From Yarrowia lipolytica (taxonomy: Eukaryota; Ascomycota; Dipodascomycetes; Dipodascales), in contig NC_090773.1 of assembly GCF_001761485.1 (NCBI RefSeq), positions 2,852,001 to 2,916,000 on the forward strand: a DNA stretch of 64,000 nt. The letters run 5' to 3'. The stretch's first letter is position 1, and each line of letters begins with the position of its first letter. The notes beneath the pieces were generated by a model. The model ran no database searches, was not told the origin of the DNA, and was given only the letters and a program-made list of their open reading frames with translations. Shown in pieces: positions 1-9,500 of the stretch. The position numbers and the translations under genes were made by a program.

Positions 1-421
1 CGCGACAGCTTTTTCTTCTGCCGTTTCAGCGGATCGATCTTGATGGCATCAAGACGTTCTCGGAACGATTTGAACTGCATTAGTATGGAATTGAATGTCT
101 CAGCCCAACAGCTGATCCGGTAGGTCTAACGTATCTCCTGGAGCTATGATCCTGGCGGTGGCGATCGCCCAGTAAGCACAGCTAGTGACATCAGTATGCT
201 CGTACAGACCCATGAAAACCGTCTACGATACTTGTAGCTCGAATCGATCTCCAAATTGCCACCCAGATCCGTCTTCGGCTACTGTTTGCAGATCCACATG
301 GAATGGCGCTCCACTCCTCTCACAATCGCTCTAGAGGCGGTCCAACAGCTCATGTGCCCTCCATGTCGCCCATACTCACTCGGTGGTTTTTACCCGACTC
401 GGTTCCAGTTTTAAGAACCAT
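1..421 (-). CDS. UTP20: UTP20-like SSU processome protein, N-terminal part, spliced, cut by window edge
   Basis: UTP20 is a very large nucleolar HEAT-repeat protein of the small-subunit processome, needed for 18S rRNA maturation. Only the first 38 or so residues are visible. Exon 1 (421 down to 380) reads MVLKTGTESGKNHR; exon 2 (74 down to 1) continues FKSFRERLDAIKIDPLKR and runs off the edge. This resembles the recalled yeast Utp20 start, a basic stretch followed by SSFKARIDDLKIEP. The intron has a GTGAGTATG donor and a TACTAATGCAG acceptor, and both exons meet in phase 0. A GGGTTAGGGTTAG motif lies 84 bp upstream of the ATG. The name rests on about 20 informative residues, so the gene model is firmer than the name. 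Confidence 0.7.
75..379 (-). other. Intron 1 of the UTP20-like gene (305 nt)
   Basis: On the minus strand the donor is GTGAGT (complement of 379-374). The acceptor is a branch point and AG fused as CTAATGCAG, with AG at 76-75. Removing it joins two open exons in phase 0. Confidence 0.72.
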
Positions 422-1647
422 GTTGGACCGTTTCTGAAATTTCGTAGATGTCTGTTTCAACCTCTCGAAAAAAAATATCTTTTAGACTTGCAGTATGCAT
501 GTGCGGGTTAGGGTTAGTGGTGATGATAGTACTGTACCCAGGGTGGTTCGGAGATGTGAGTTCGATTCTAGTGACTGTTTTGTGTTTGAGGTGTTTATTT
601 TGGTGTTTAATTTCAGTGGTGTTTTGGTAGTCACATATTGGTGGCTACTGAGCGGTAGATTTCAAGTAACTTGGTAGTTGGAGGGGTTGTCAAGTAACTG
701 AACGGTATTTTAACACTGTTTTTTTGCTAATTTTTTTCCTAAAAAGTCTTTTTTTTTTCTTTTTCAAGACAGTATTTTTTAACGCTGTTCTTTCCGCTTT
801 TTTTTTTTTTTTTTTTTTTTTTTTTTGTTCTAAAAAGATTTTTTTTGTTTTTAATATTTTTTTTCTGTATTATTTTTTTTTTTTTATTTTTTTTTATTTT
901 TTATTTTTTTTATTTTTTATTTTTTATTCATTTATTTATTCCATTTATTTATTCATTTATTTATTTGCACAGTCCTAGTGCTCCTACCCTTCGAGACTGC
1001 GGAGTCTCTCACACCTCAGACTGACATTCTCCAACTTCCACATTGCAACTTCACCATTGCAACTTCAACATTGCCCGGTTACACTTGACGAAAGCACTCG
1101 CCAGATAAAACAGCGCTAAAACGACTATGGATCGCTTTATCCACATGGCAACAAGTCTAGAACTAGCGTCGAGTGGCTCCACAAGCGTCGATAATCGCCG
1201 TGAAACTTAGCCTGTTCCACTAGCTTCGGTATCGGTGGTTCTAGACTGCTCCTAAACGGTCCATGGTGTGGCCTTAGCTGTTCTCTACACCACCCAACTA
1301 GTTGTAGGGCTCTGTTTACGAGCTCCTCTAGCCGTCGATAGTGTCGTATCTTCGACTCTCTACACGAATCTATGTCCAGCCTATCAACAGACGACCCACC
1401 TCTTTTTTCCCCCATGCTCGTATATATTTGGCCGATTATGCAACAGGGGACACCTGTCCACAAATGGTCCTGCAGGGAGGCCGATAACTGAGGGCTATCA
1501 GTCTCTTTTCGGTTGCCCTTTCTTCCGCCTAGTCCGCAAGTGGTTCGGAAATGGCACTAAGAGATAAAAAAAAAAAAACCCCCAGGGTAACATGAGCAAG
1601 ATTTACCGTTGGGGGGGAGGTGGAGAAGCCGTCCATAACAACACCCA
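422..1647. other. Divergent intergenic region with long T-rich tract
   Basis: About 1.2 kb between the UTP20-like gene (minus) and the first F-box-like gene (plus). It holds the TTAGGG motif at 505-517 and a very T-rich stretch from about 715 to 985 with a T run of some 27 at about 800-826. A shorter A run lies at 1567-1579, just before the F-box gene. Open frames here are low-complexity or antisense-like and show no domain. I see no RNA gene. Confidence 0.6.
505..517 (+). promoter_or_regulatory. Telomere-repeat-like motif GGGTTAGGGTTAG upstream of the UTP20-like gene
   Basis: Two head-to-tail GGGTTA units lie 84 bp upstream of the UTP20-like ATG. Myb-type factors of the Tbf1 class are known to bind such TTAGGG repeats in front of ribosome-related genes in several yeasts, and Yarrowia has a telomeric Myb protein, Tay1. 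Use as a binding site here is inferred from sequence and position only. Confidence 0.45.
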
Positions 1648-2913
1648 ATGTTGCCCGAGCTGATTGAACGAATCTGCAGTTATCTCGAGCTGGCAGACAT
1701 TGTTGCGCTGCGAAAGACCAACCGCCACTACCGCCAGTCCATCTCCGAGTCGCTGGTGCGGGACAAGCTGATGCAGCAGTGCCCCTACTACCGCCTTGAA
1801 TACAGCCAGCACGGGAGCTGGAGGACCGGCGGCGCCCATTACGTGCGCGACAGACACATTGACGTGTTCATTGACCTTGTGGAATGCTCCTTCCACACTG
1901 ACTCGCCTCTGCCGCGCGACTTTGAGTGCCTGTGTACCGACGTGGAACGCACATTTTCGTGGGACTACAACAACCGGGGCATTTGCTTCAACGAGAAGCA
2001 GCTGGACCTCAGCGATCTGAACACGGACTTTGCTGTGCCTTGCAACTACGGGGTGAGCTTTGGAGATGCAGGAACAACCATCAAATACCACGGGTTTGGG
2101 GTGACGGTCGAGGGACGGATGATTCAGGCCAGACACACGTCCCGGGCCATTGCAGCAATATCTGTGCATCAGGGCCATTTGATGTTGACGGTCAAGTACC
2201 CCAACAAGGCTCCTGAGTCGATCAAAATGAACTGCAAGCCTCCCTTGCGGCTGCAGGTGATCGGAGACTGTGTCTATGTATTTGGAAGACACGATCATAC
2301 CTCAGTCCTGTACTTGATCACTCCTACACGGTGTTCAGAGATGCTACACGCTCAACGGCGACAGCCTCCTGCCGGCATGGTTCTTTACGATGGAAATGTC
2401 TACAATGTCGATATGGACGGACGATACCGGTGTTCGGTCACCAGAGTCACTCACAGGATCACGTCCGACAGAAACAGACCCCCAGACAAGTTCCACAGAG
2501 TGTACCAGGACGAGAAGCATTCGCAGTACTGTTTGATATACAAGTCCACGGGTCTAGTTACTGGCATTGTCGATTTGAAGAAGCGACAGAAGAGCATCCT
2601 GTCGCAGATCTCCAGCGACATTTTCGCCGACTACAACGGAGCTAACGAGCCCGAAGATCATTTGTTGATGGTTGGTCTGAGCCATGGAACTGTGGGGTGT
2701 TGGAGGTACACCATGAAATATCTGGCTGAAAAGTACAAGAGCCAGCATGGAGCCGAGCTGCCTGTTGAGCTGCGGGCGGTGTTGAAACAGCGGGCGGTGA
2801 GCTTGAGTGAGGACGATGCGCGTGGACGGCGACCGGTGACCAGGGAGTGGACCACGGGGGATCTTTTTGGCAAGAGTTGGATGAGTATGTCATCAAAGCG
2901 GGAGAGTTTCTGA
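1648..2913 (+). CDS. F-box-like protein, Yarrowia-type family (421 aa)
   Basis: Probable substrate-recognition subunit of an SCF ubiquitin ligase. An F-box-like segment opens the protein at once (MLPELIERICSYLELADIVALRKTNRHYR, shown in part): LPEL, hydrophobic spacing and the DIVALRKTN turn fit the fold. The rest, about 390 residues, matches no domain I know. Near the C-terminus the block LLMVGLSHGTVGCWRYTMKYL matches a block in the F-box protein at 20599-22032 (LLVGRHEGKTQCWKYSRPFL), so the two appear to be paralogues. The ATG at 1648 leaves no residues before the F-box; an ATG at 1592 is in another frame. Either the protein truly starts there or a short 5' exon has been missed. Its substrate cannot be read from the sequence. 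Confidence 0.75.
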   Translation: MLPELIERICSYLELADIVALRKTNRHYRQSISESLVRDKLMQQCPYYRLEYSQHGSWRTGGAHYVRDRHIDVFIDLVECSFHTDSPLPRDFECLCTDVERTFSWDYNNRGICFNEKQLDLSDLNTDFAVPCNYGVSFGDAGTTIKYHGFGVTVEGRMIQARHTSRAIAAISVHQGHLMLTVKYPNKAPESIKMNCKPPLRLQVIGDCVYVFGRHDHTSVLYLITPTRCSEMLHAQRRQPPAGMVLYDGNVYNVDMDGRYRCSVTRVTHRITSDRNRPPDKFHRVYQDEKHSQYCLIYKSTGLVTGIVDLKKRQKSILSQISSDIFADYNGANEPEDHLLMVGLSHGTVGCWRYTMKYLAEKYKSQHGAELPVELRAVLKQRAVSLSEDDARGRRPVTREWTTGDLFGKSWMSMSSKRESF

Positions 2914-3225
2914 CGTGGAACAGAAGGGATCTGATGGGACTCCTAACAGACGTTGAAACACGCACAACAATCGCAACTGTGTGACTCCCCTCTAGCCGAT
3001 GACGCCGACATCACCAGAGCCAGACGAACAGACGTACATCCAGTGCACGTGTACATGGTCGTATGGAAGATGGGCTAGTCACTGAGGTAGAATGAATTCT
3101 ACAACCAGTCTCAGATTCTTGTTCTACATCTGTTGAAAAGCCCTGTTCTCACTCTAGACAACTTGGTAGCTAGGTAACACCTAGACATTGACACTACCGG
3201 TCGAGATACAAATGTCCGCCGTTCG

Positions 3226-3260
<35 letters not shown>

Positions 3261-3690
3261 AAACGAAATTGTTTATTTGCGGTTTCTTTCCTGCTCCTGG
3301 TCGACCTCAATCTCCGGGGTCCCACCGATAACCGCCGTATAAGTTTCGGGTGAATTATTTGTATTTTTTGTATTTTTTTAAAAAAAAGTTGCATATTTAC
3401 CCCACACTTGGGGCCGAGGAAGCCGCACGCATCATAACGCACGCTTCATAAAGCTGGATCGGGGAGCGGGGTGACCCTAAGAGTGTTTCAGGTGGGGGAT
3501 TTAGAGGTATATTTGGATCCAAAGACTCTATAAACAAGATGCACTTTTCCGTTATTTTCTACGATATCTTTTGCTGATCTTGTCTACAGTAACGTACATT
3601 GTACTCATTGATAGTAAACAATGGCTTGATCACTTTTCAAGCTGAGTCCCTTTGACTGCCGCAATCACTTATCATTCCACACCCCTTTTC

Positions 3691-3828
3691 TTACTCAGTG
3701 ACACCCTTTCGTTTCAACTCAGTGATTCACCGACTTCCCAACTCGGTTACTCGGTGATTCAACTCCGTTACTCAGTGATTCACGGCTCAACTCAGTGATT
3801 CACGACTCCCCAACTAGTGATTCAACCT
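3691..3828 (+). repeat. Degenerate repeat of ACTCAGTGATTCA-like motif
   Basis: At least six copies of (A/T)ACTC(A/G)GTGATTCA(C/A), spaced about 18-30 bp, start near 3692, 3716, 3749, 3769, 3789 and 3812. Another copy, ending TGACTCA, lies at 4371-4386. Copies differ by one or two bases, as in a regulatory array or an old minisatellite. The motif overlaps the half-sites of TGA(C/G)TCA bZIP factors. Confidence 0.55.
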
Positions 3829-4377
3829 CGTGACTGAATGACGCCAAAAAAGAGCCAGTTTAGCCCCATTATTTGTCACGTGACCGGTGGTTTCGCATTC
3901 ATTATTTTCGCCTTTTTTGCTTGTCTACAACCCCCCGCTACCGACTGTTGCTGCTCGATGACAAAGTTTGCTGCCTGGTGTGAGATAACGATAAAGATAT
4001 TTTTGGCCGCGTGTTTTCAATATCCGTTATTGTCCCCAGAAAACCAGAAATAAATTGCAAAAATTCAGAGCGGCCCTCAATTGCAATATCCAAGGCGTTC
4101 CACACCGAGTTCGGGGGTCTTTTCACACATGTCTGCTGACTTAACGTCTCAACAGACAATTTACTCGCATGGTACATGCCAGTGACTCTACAAACACCAA
4201 TCGCAACAAACAGCGGCCATTACTGCCGATTCATGTGTGAAAACCGCCCTTGTAAAATGGACCAATCACATTCACTCATCCTAACCTCTAGATTTACCGG
4301 TGAAAACCGACCCCGTGCCATACCAAAACACTCCATTATCCAGCACTCTTGTCGCTCCCCCCTCCCACTTTACTCAG

Positions 4378-4384
4378 TGACTCA
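4378..4384 (+). promoter_or_regulatory. TGACTCA, Gcn4/AP-1-type site upstream of SHM1
   Basis: Perfect palindromic TGACTCA 459 bp before the SHM1 ATG. Gcn4 and CpcA bind this core at amino-acid biosynthesis genes, which suits serine/glycine metabolism. Function is inferred. Confidence 0.4.
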
Positions 4385-4842
4385 ACAATAAAGTTTGAAA
4401 TTTGCGGATAAGCGAGTCGGCCCGTGTTTTGTCCTTGTCGGGGCGTTTGTGGGGTTCAAAACGGCATCTAACATAAATACCACGGTGGTCCCGGCTCCCT
4501 CTGTCTCTCTTGAATCCACCTGTCTTTTTCCCTTTGCGCTACCTCCTCTTGGTCAGTCCCTTGCACCACCCAGCAGCCTCCAGTGTGTTCATTGTACTAA
4601 CCTCACCACTTCCTACTAACTCCACCAATACGCAACCGATCGGGAATCCGAAACCGCCATTCCAACCCGACAGTCGCCCCCATACCTTCAATCTACTCGT
4701 CCAGTCTCTGTCGTGTCTCCAACCCCGACTCTTTGCCCCATCCCCACCCCCCAAATTAACTTTCGCTAAACTCAGTTTACGGAAAAATCCACCTCCCGGT
4801 GTAACCACTTTCTGATCCCACGACACAAGTCTCCACCCCCAA

Positions 4843-6288
4843 ATGCAGCGATTCACTCGACTTTCCCGGCCTCTCAACCGAGGCCTGCTTCGAGCCTACG
4901 CCACCAAGGCGTCGCCCGATACCCAGATGACTCAGCAGACCTTGTACGCGTCCGATCCCGAGATCGCAGACATCATCAAGAAGGAAACCGACCGGCAGAT
5001 CGGCTCCATCACCCTGATCCCGTCGGAAAACTTCACCTCGCAGGCCGTCATGAACGCCCTGGGCTCCGTCATGCAGAACAAGTACTCTGAGGGCTACCCT
5101 GGCGCCCGATACTACGGTGGTAACGAGTTCATTGATCAGGCCGAGTCTCTGTGCCAGAAGCGAGCCCTGGAGGCGTTCAACCTGGACCCCAAGGTCTGGG
5201 GAGTCAACGTCCAGCCCCTGTCTGGTGCCCCCGCAAACCTCTACGCTTACTCCGCTGTCATGGAGGCCGGTGACCGACTGATGGGCCTGGACCTGCCCCA
5301 TGGAGGCCATCTCTCCCACGGCTACCAGATCCCCTCCAAGAAGATCTCCTACATCTCCAAGTACTTCAACACCATGCCCTACCGACTGGACGAGTCAACC
5401 GGTCTCATTGACTATGACACGCTCGCCAAGAACATTCTTCTTTTCCGACCCAAGGTGCTGGTTGCTGGAGCTTCCGCCTACTCTCGTCTGATCGACTACA
5501 AGCGAATGCGAGAGATCGCCGACTCTGTGGGCGCCATTCTCATGTCTGACATGGCCCACATTTCCGGTATGGTTGCCGCTGGCGTCATCCCCTCGCCTTT
5601 TGAGTACTCGGACATTGTGACCACCACCACCCACAAGTCTCTTCGAGGCCCCCGAGGTGCCATGATCTTCTACCGAAAGGACGGTGACCGAAACCTCGAG
5701 GAGAAGATCAACTTCTCCGTCTTCCCCGGCCACCAGGGAGGTCCCCATAACCACACCATCACCGCTCTGGCCGTTGCGCTTGGCCAGGCCAAGTCTCCCG
5801 AGTTCAAGGAGTACCAGCAGAAGGTTGTCGACAACGCCCAGGCCTTCTCCAAGGCTCTGTCTGACGCCGGCTTCAAGCTTGTTTCTGACGGAACCGACAC
5901 CCATCTGATCCTCATTGATCTGAAACCCTTTTCCATTGACGGTGCTCGAACCGAGATGGTTCTTGACGGTATGAACATTGCCGCTAACAAGAACACCGTG
6001 CCCGGCGACAAGTCTGCTCTTGTGCCCGGTGGTATCCGAATCGGTACTCCCGCCATGACCACCAGAGGTTTTGATCAGTCTGAGTTCGAGCAGGTTGCCA
6101 AGTACATTGTCAAGGCCGTCGATATTGCCAAGCGACTCAAGCAGAAGGCTGTTTCCGAGGGCGTCAAGAAGATCTCCCAGTTCCGGCCCTACGTCGATGC
6201 TGATGCCGAGGTCAAGGAGCTCCGAAACGAGGTCGAGTCCTGGGCCAAGAAGTACCCTTTCCCTATTGATCCTGCTGGATACAAATAG
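4843..6288 (+). CDS. SHM1: Serine hydroxymethyltransferase, mitochondrial (481 aa)
   Basis: PLP enzyme that converts serine and tetrahydrofolate to glycine and 5,10-methylene-THF. Residues 1 to about 25 ([20 protein letters not shown]) are basic, rich in Arg/Leu/Ser and free of acids, a typical mitochondrial presequence, so this is the organellar isoform rather than the cytosolic one. Family blocks in order: [22 protein letters not shown], the [14 protein letters not shown] block with the Schiff-base lysine at residue 265, and [11 protein letters not shown]. Length matches yeast Shm1 (about 490 aa). Codon use is strongly biased, with Arg mostly CGA, as in well-expressed Yarrowia genes. A TGACTCA site lies 459 bp upstream. 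The ATG at 4843 is the first in frame and gives the full targeting peptide. Confidence 0.96.
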   Translation: MQRFTRLSRPLNRGLLRAYATKASPDTQMTQQTLYASDPEIADIIKKETDRQIGSITLIPSENFTSQAVMNALGSVMQNKYSEGYPGARYYGGNEFIDQAESLCQKRALEAFNLDPKVWGVNVQPLSGAPANLYAYSAVMEAGDRLMGLDLPHGGHLSHGYQIPSKKISYISKYFNTMPYRLDESTGLIDYDTLAKNILLFRPKVLVAGASAYSRLIDYKRMREIADSVGAILMSDMAHISGMVAAGVIPSPFEYSDIVTTTTHKSLRGPRGAMIFYRKDGDRNLEEKINFSVFPGHQGGPHNHTITALAVALGQAKSPEFKEYQQKVVDNAQAFSKALSDAGFKLVSDGTDTHLILIDLKPFSIDGARTEMVLDGMNIAANKNTVPGDKSALVPGGIRIGTPAMTTRGFDQSEFEQVAKYIVKAVDIAKRLKQKAVSEGVKKISQFRPYVDADAEVKELRNEVESWAKKYPFPIDPAGYK

Positions 6289-6546
6289 TCACCCAAAAAA
6301 CAACGTCTCAAATATACGAAAATATGGATGTAATAAAATTAACAAGCTATCGACAACAAGTAATGCGAAATATCCCTTCCCCAGCTTTTCGCTGACATAT
6401 TCTGGAGACACATCTCTTCTTTGACTATATCACGACCAATGTTCAACTAAGTTAGACGGAACATACACGAACCGCCACAGCTGGTTGATGAAGACCGCCG
6501 CTGTTTATAGGTCTATTTGTCATGTCATAGTTCATAATGCATAATG

Positions 6547-9500
6547 CTACACACCTCCAAATCTGCCTGGGCCAAATCCACTCTGGCCAAACATGCTCCT
6601 AATGGCCTCCTCGCTCACTTGGTTACTTTGTACAGCTGTCTCTGGATAGACAATGGTGTTGAGTGTGGGAGCAAAGTCCTCCCTGTAGAGCAATTCGGGG
6701 TTCATGAGGTGCCAATGAGGATGGATCTCGGTGACGGTCAACCCCATGGCCCGTCTGTTGACATAATCCAAACTGTGTCTACAGGGGATGCCGAGAACCC
6801 GCGAGACACACCGGTCCCATCTATGAATGGTGTCTTGTCCTCCACATTTCTCCACAGCCGCCGTTCTCTGGAAATTGATGAGATCCATGGCTTTGTGGGA
6901 GATGCGGCCATTCAATAAGGCATCTTCAGGTCTCTCAGAAGCAAACACCTTTCTTTCCCAGTTCTGATTGTCGACGATGAACTTGTATCGAGGAATAATG
7001 TTCCTTGAGAGAGCTTCGAACGTAAACACTGGGTCGTCGGCACGTGTAGCGGTGCCCTGAAGCGCTCCAGGTATGACTTTGACCTCAGAGAAATGCGGAT
7101 AGCGGTCGAAGAAAGCCGGGCACAGGGTTTTCTTGTTCTTGGCAAACCACCGATCAAAGTCTGTGAAAGGAACCAAATCAACTCGAGACAACAGACCATT
7201 GACGTTCTTCACCAGGCTCTTGGACCGCAGACCCATGATATACATCCACATGTCTGAGAGTCGAGAATCCTGTCTCTGGGTTCGTGTCAAGACCAGAGAG
7301 TCCAGCTGACATCTGTTTCTCATCACCTTGACCTTGGGAAACACATCGTAGGCCTCCTGAGGCAGTTCACAGGTGGAAACAATCACACCGGGATCAATAA
7401 TGCCGTTGGCAGAATAGACCACTTCCTTGAGCCACCGAATAGTGTAATGAACGCCCTTCGTGTGGCCCAAAATGTGTCCAAACGCGATGGGGAAATGCTG
7501 TCCTGTAGCATCGACTCCTCCAATCTCAACCATTGACTTTTGCATGTCCACCATGAGGACTTCCGGGTACAACTTGGCCAGTTTGACGCCAATTACGTGA
7601 GCATAGCAGATCAAAGATGCTCTGAGCTTGTGCTGGGAATTCTGTTCTGTGAAAATCGAGCTGTACCACTGGCGGTTGTTGCGAAAGTACCCTGCAAGAC
7701 TGAGGGTCAACGCGTTGGAGCAGTACGCAGGTTCAGGAGCAGGACCCGGAGCAGGAGCAGGACCTTCAGAAACAGAGCTTTCGGACTCGATGGATGTGTC
7801 TTCGTGTTCTAACAAGGATTTAAACAGAGAATCCGAGGCACCAGCTTGGTATATTCCTTTAGGCTGGTCAGGAGCACTTGTATGACCCGACACAGGAAGA
7901 GCTGAGACACCAAAAGCAAATGAGCTAGAGACTGCCGGTTCGTTCCTGTGGGTCCCTTGAGTGTTGGGAGCAGCAGCAGACGTCGAAATGACACTTTCAC
8001 TACTGGCCATTGTGAAGTTTTGTCCCGTCGGGCCATGACCAGCGGGACTAGTGCCTAGGCTTGGTAAGTGTGGGGGATTGACAGATCCCTGTCCAGTGGA
8101 ATTGGGATCTGCACTTGATGCAAAGGGAGTAACGTCGCTGGAAAATGTTGTAGGCCTAGTGGAGTTGGCAGTGACGTCACGATGTGCATAGGCAGGAGCT
8201 TGGATAGTCAAACCGCCAGTGGGCAACTCTGCAACCTGCTTCTGTCGTTTGTAAGGTGGATCGGGGTCCCGCGAGTAGCGAAACGGAACATTAGGTAGCA
8301 GGGAAGAGCTATGTCTCCGTTTGGCCGTTTGTTGCGCCGCGAGATCCGAGCCGTCAGGAGCTGTATTGGAATGAGATGGTCCAGGGGCGGCTATAGCAGA
8401 AGACGCACTTCTAGTAGATGCCACAACAACTACGTCATCTTCGTTATCACCATCGTCGAGATTGATGACAACCATAGCTTTGGCAGGGCTCTTAGTTGGC
8501 GTTGAGAAGGGGTTCGCGCTGGAGGGTGGTTGCGTTGGTGCGGAGTCGGCGGAAGCAGCAAGCTGGGTAGCCAAAGAAGAAGCTTCAACCGGCGACGTCA
8601 CAGCTGGAACGACCGTAGCAGCTGGGGTAGCTGTAGGTTCTGTCTGTGATGTTTTGACTTGAGGAGTTGCGGTATGAGCAGTAGCCTTGGCTGGAGATGC
8701 AGCGGTTACTGGAGACCCAGTATTGACCGGAGAAGCTGCAGTAACAGGAGCTGCCTTCTCAGTTGCAGCCAATGTTCTGACAATATCAACTGATTCAGCA
8801 GCAGGGGTGGTCTTGATCGTGGGTTCTTCAATAGGCTCACCCACAGGAGAAGCTGGCTCGGGAGACTTTCCTTTGGGAGATCTAGCCACTGGTTGAGGTG
8901 ATTCTGAGGTTATCTCATCACCAGCCACTGACTCCGCTTCAACTTCAACCTCCACATCATCGACAGGTTCTAGCTCGCCCACTTCCGGGCCATCCACTTC
9001 CCCCGCTTTTTCCTCCGCTTCTTCCTCCGCTTCTTCCTCCGCTTCTTCCTCCGCTTCTTCCTCCGCTTCTTCCTCCACTTCTTCCTCCGCTTCTTCCTCC
9101 GCGTCTTCCTCCGCTAACTCTGGCCCATCAGGAGACTCAACTGTGGTGCCTGGCTCGACTTCGGGGTCAACAGCAGGCTCTTCTTCATTTCCACTGTCCT
9201 CGTCTACCACAACCTTGGGTCTCGGTCTCAGTCTCGACCTCGGCACGGCCACGATCTCCTCCTCCGAGTCGGAAGAAGAATTCAAAGAGTCGCCATAACC
9301 GTGGTCGGACTGAACTGCGTCCTCCCCCTCCTCCTCCTCCTCCTCCAGATCATCCAGGTAAACAACCTCATCGGGATGAACTAGCTGAATGTGGGTCATG
9401 AGCTCCGCTTCGGCCGAATTAGTCTTCTTGCCTATCTCTCTGGGGTAAAAACGCCGTTTGCAAAACGGACAAGCCCGCCATTCTTTCATCACTCGCCGAT

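Larger units (their letters stand above)
2914..4842. other. Intergenic region upstream of SHM1
   Basis: About 1.9 kb. It holds a 29-nt A run (3226-3254), a degenerate array of an ACTCAGTGATTCA motif (3691-3828), a CACGTG near 3877, and a perfect TGACTCA at 4378-4384. No convincing reading frame or RNA gene is visible; the short open frames have no domain or plausible start context. Confidence 0.55.

Noticed and set aside
724-978. 84-codon Phe-rich frame
   Set aside because: Translation of a T-rich tract.
4777-5319. 180-codon minus frame, and similar at 5395-5904
   Set aside because: Antisense of SHM1 with no domain; typical shadow of a gene with biased codons.
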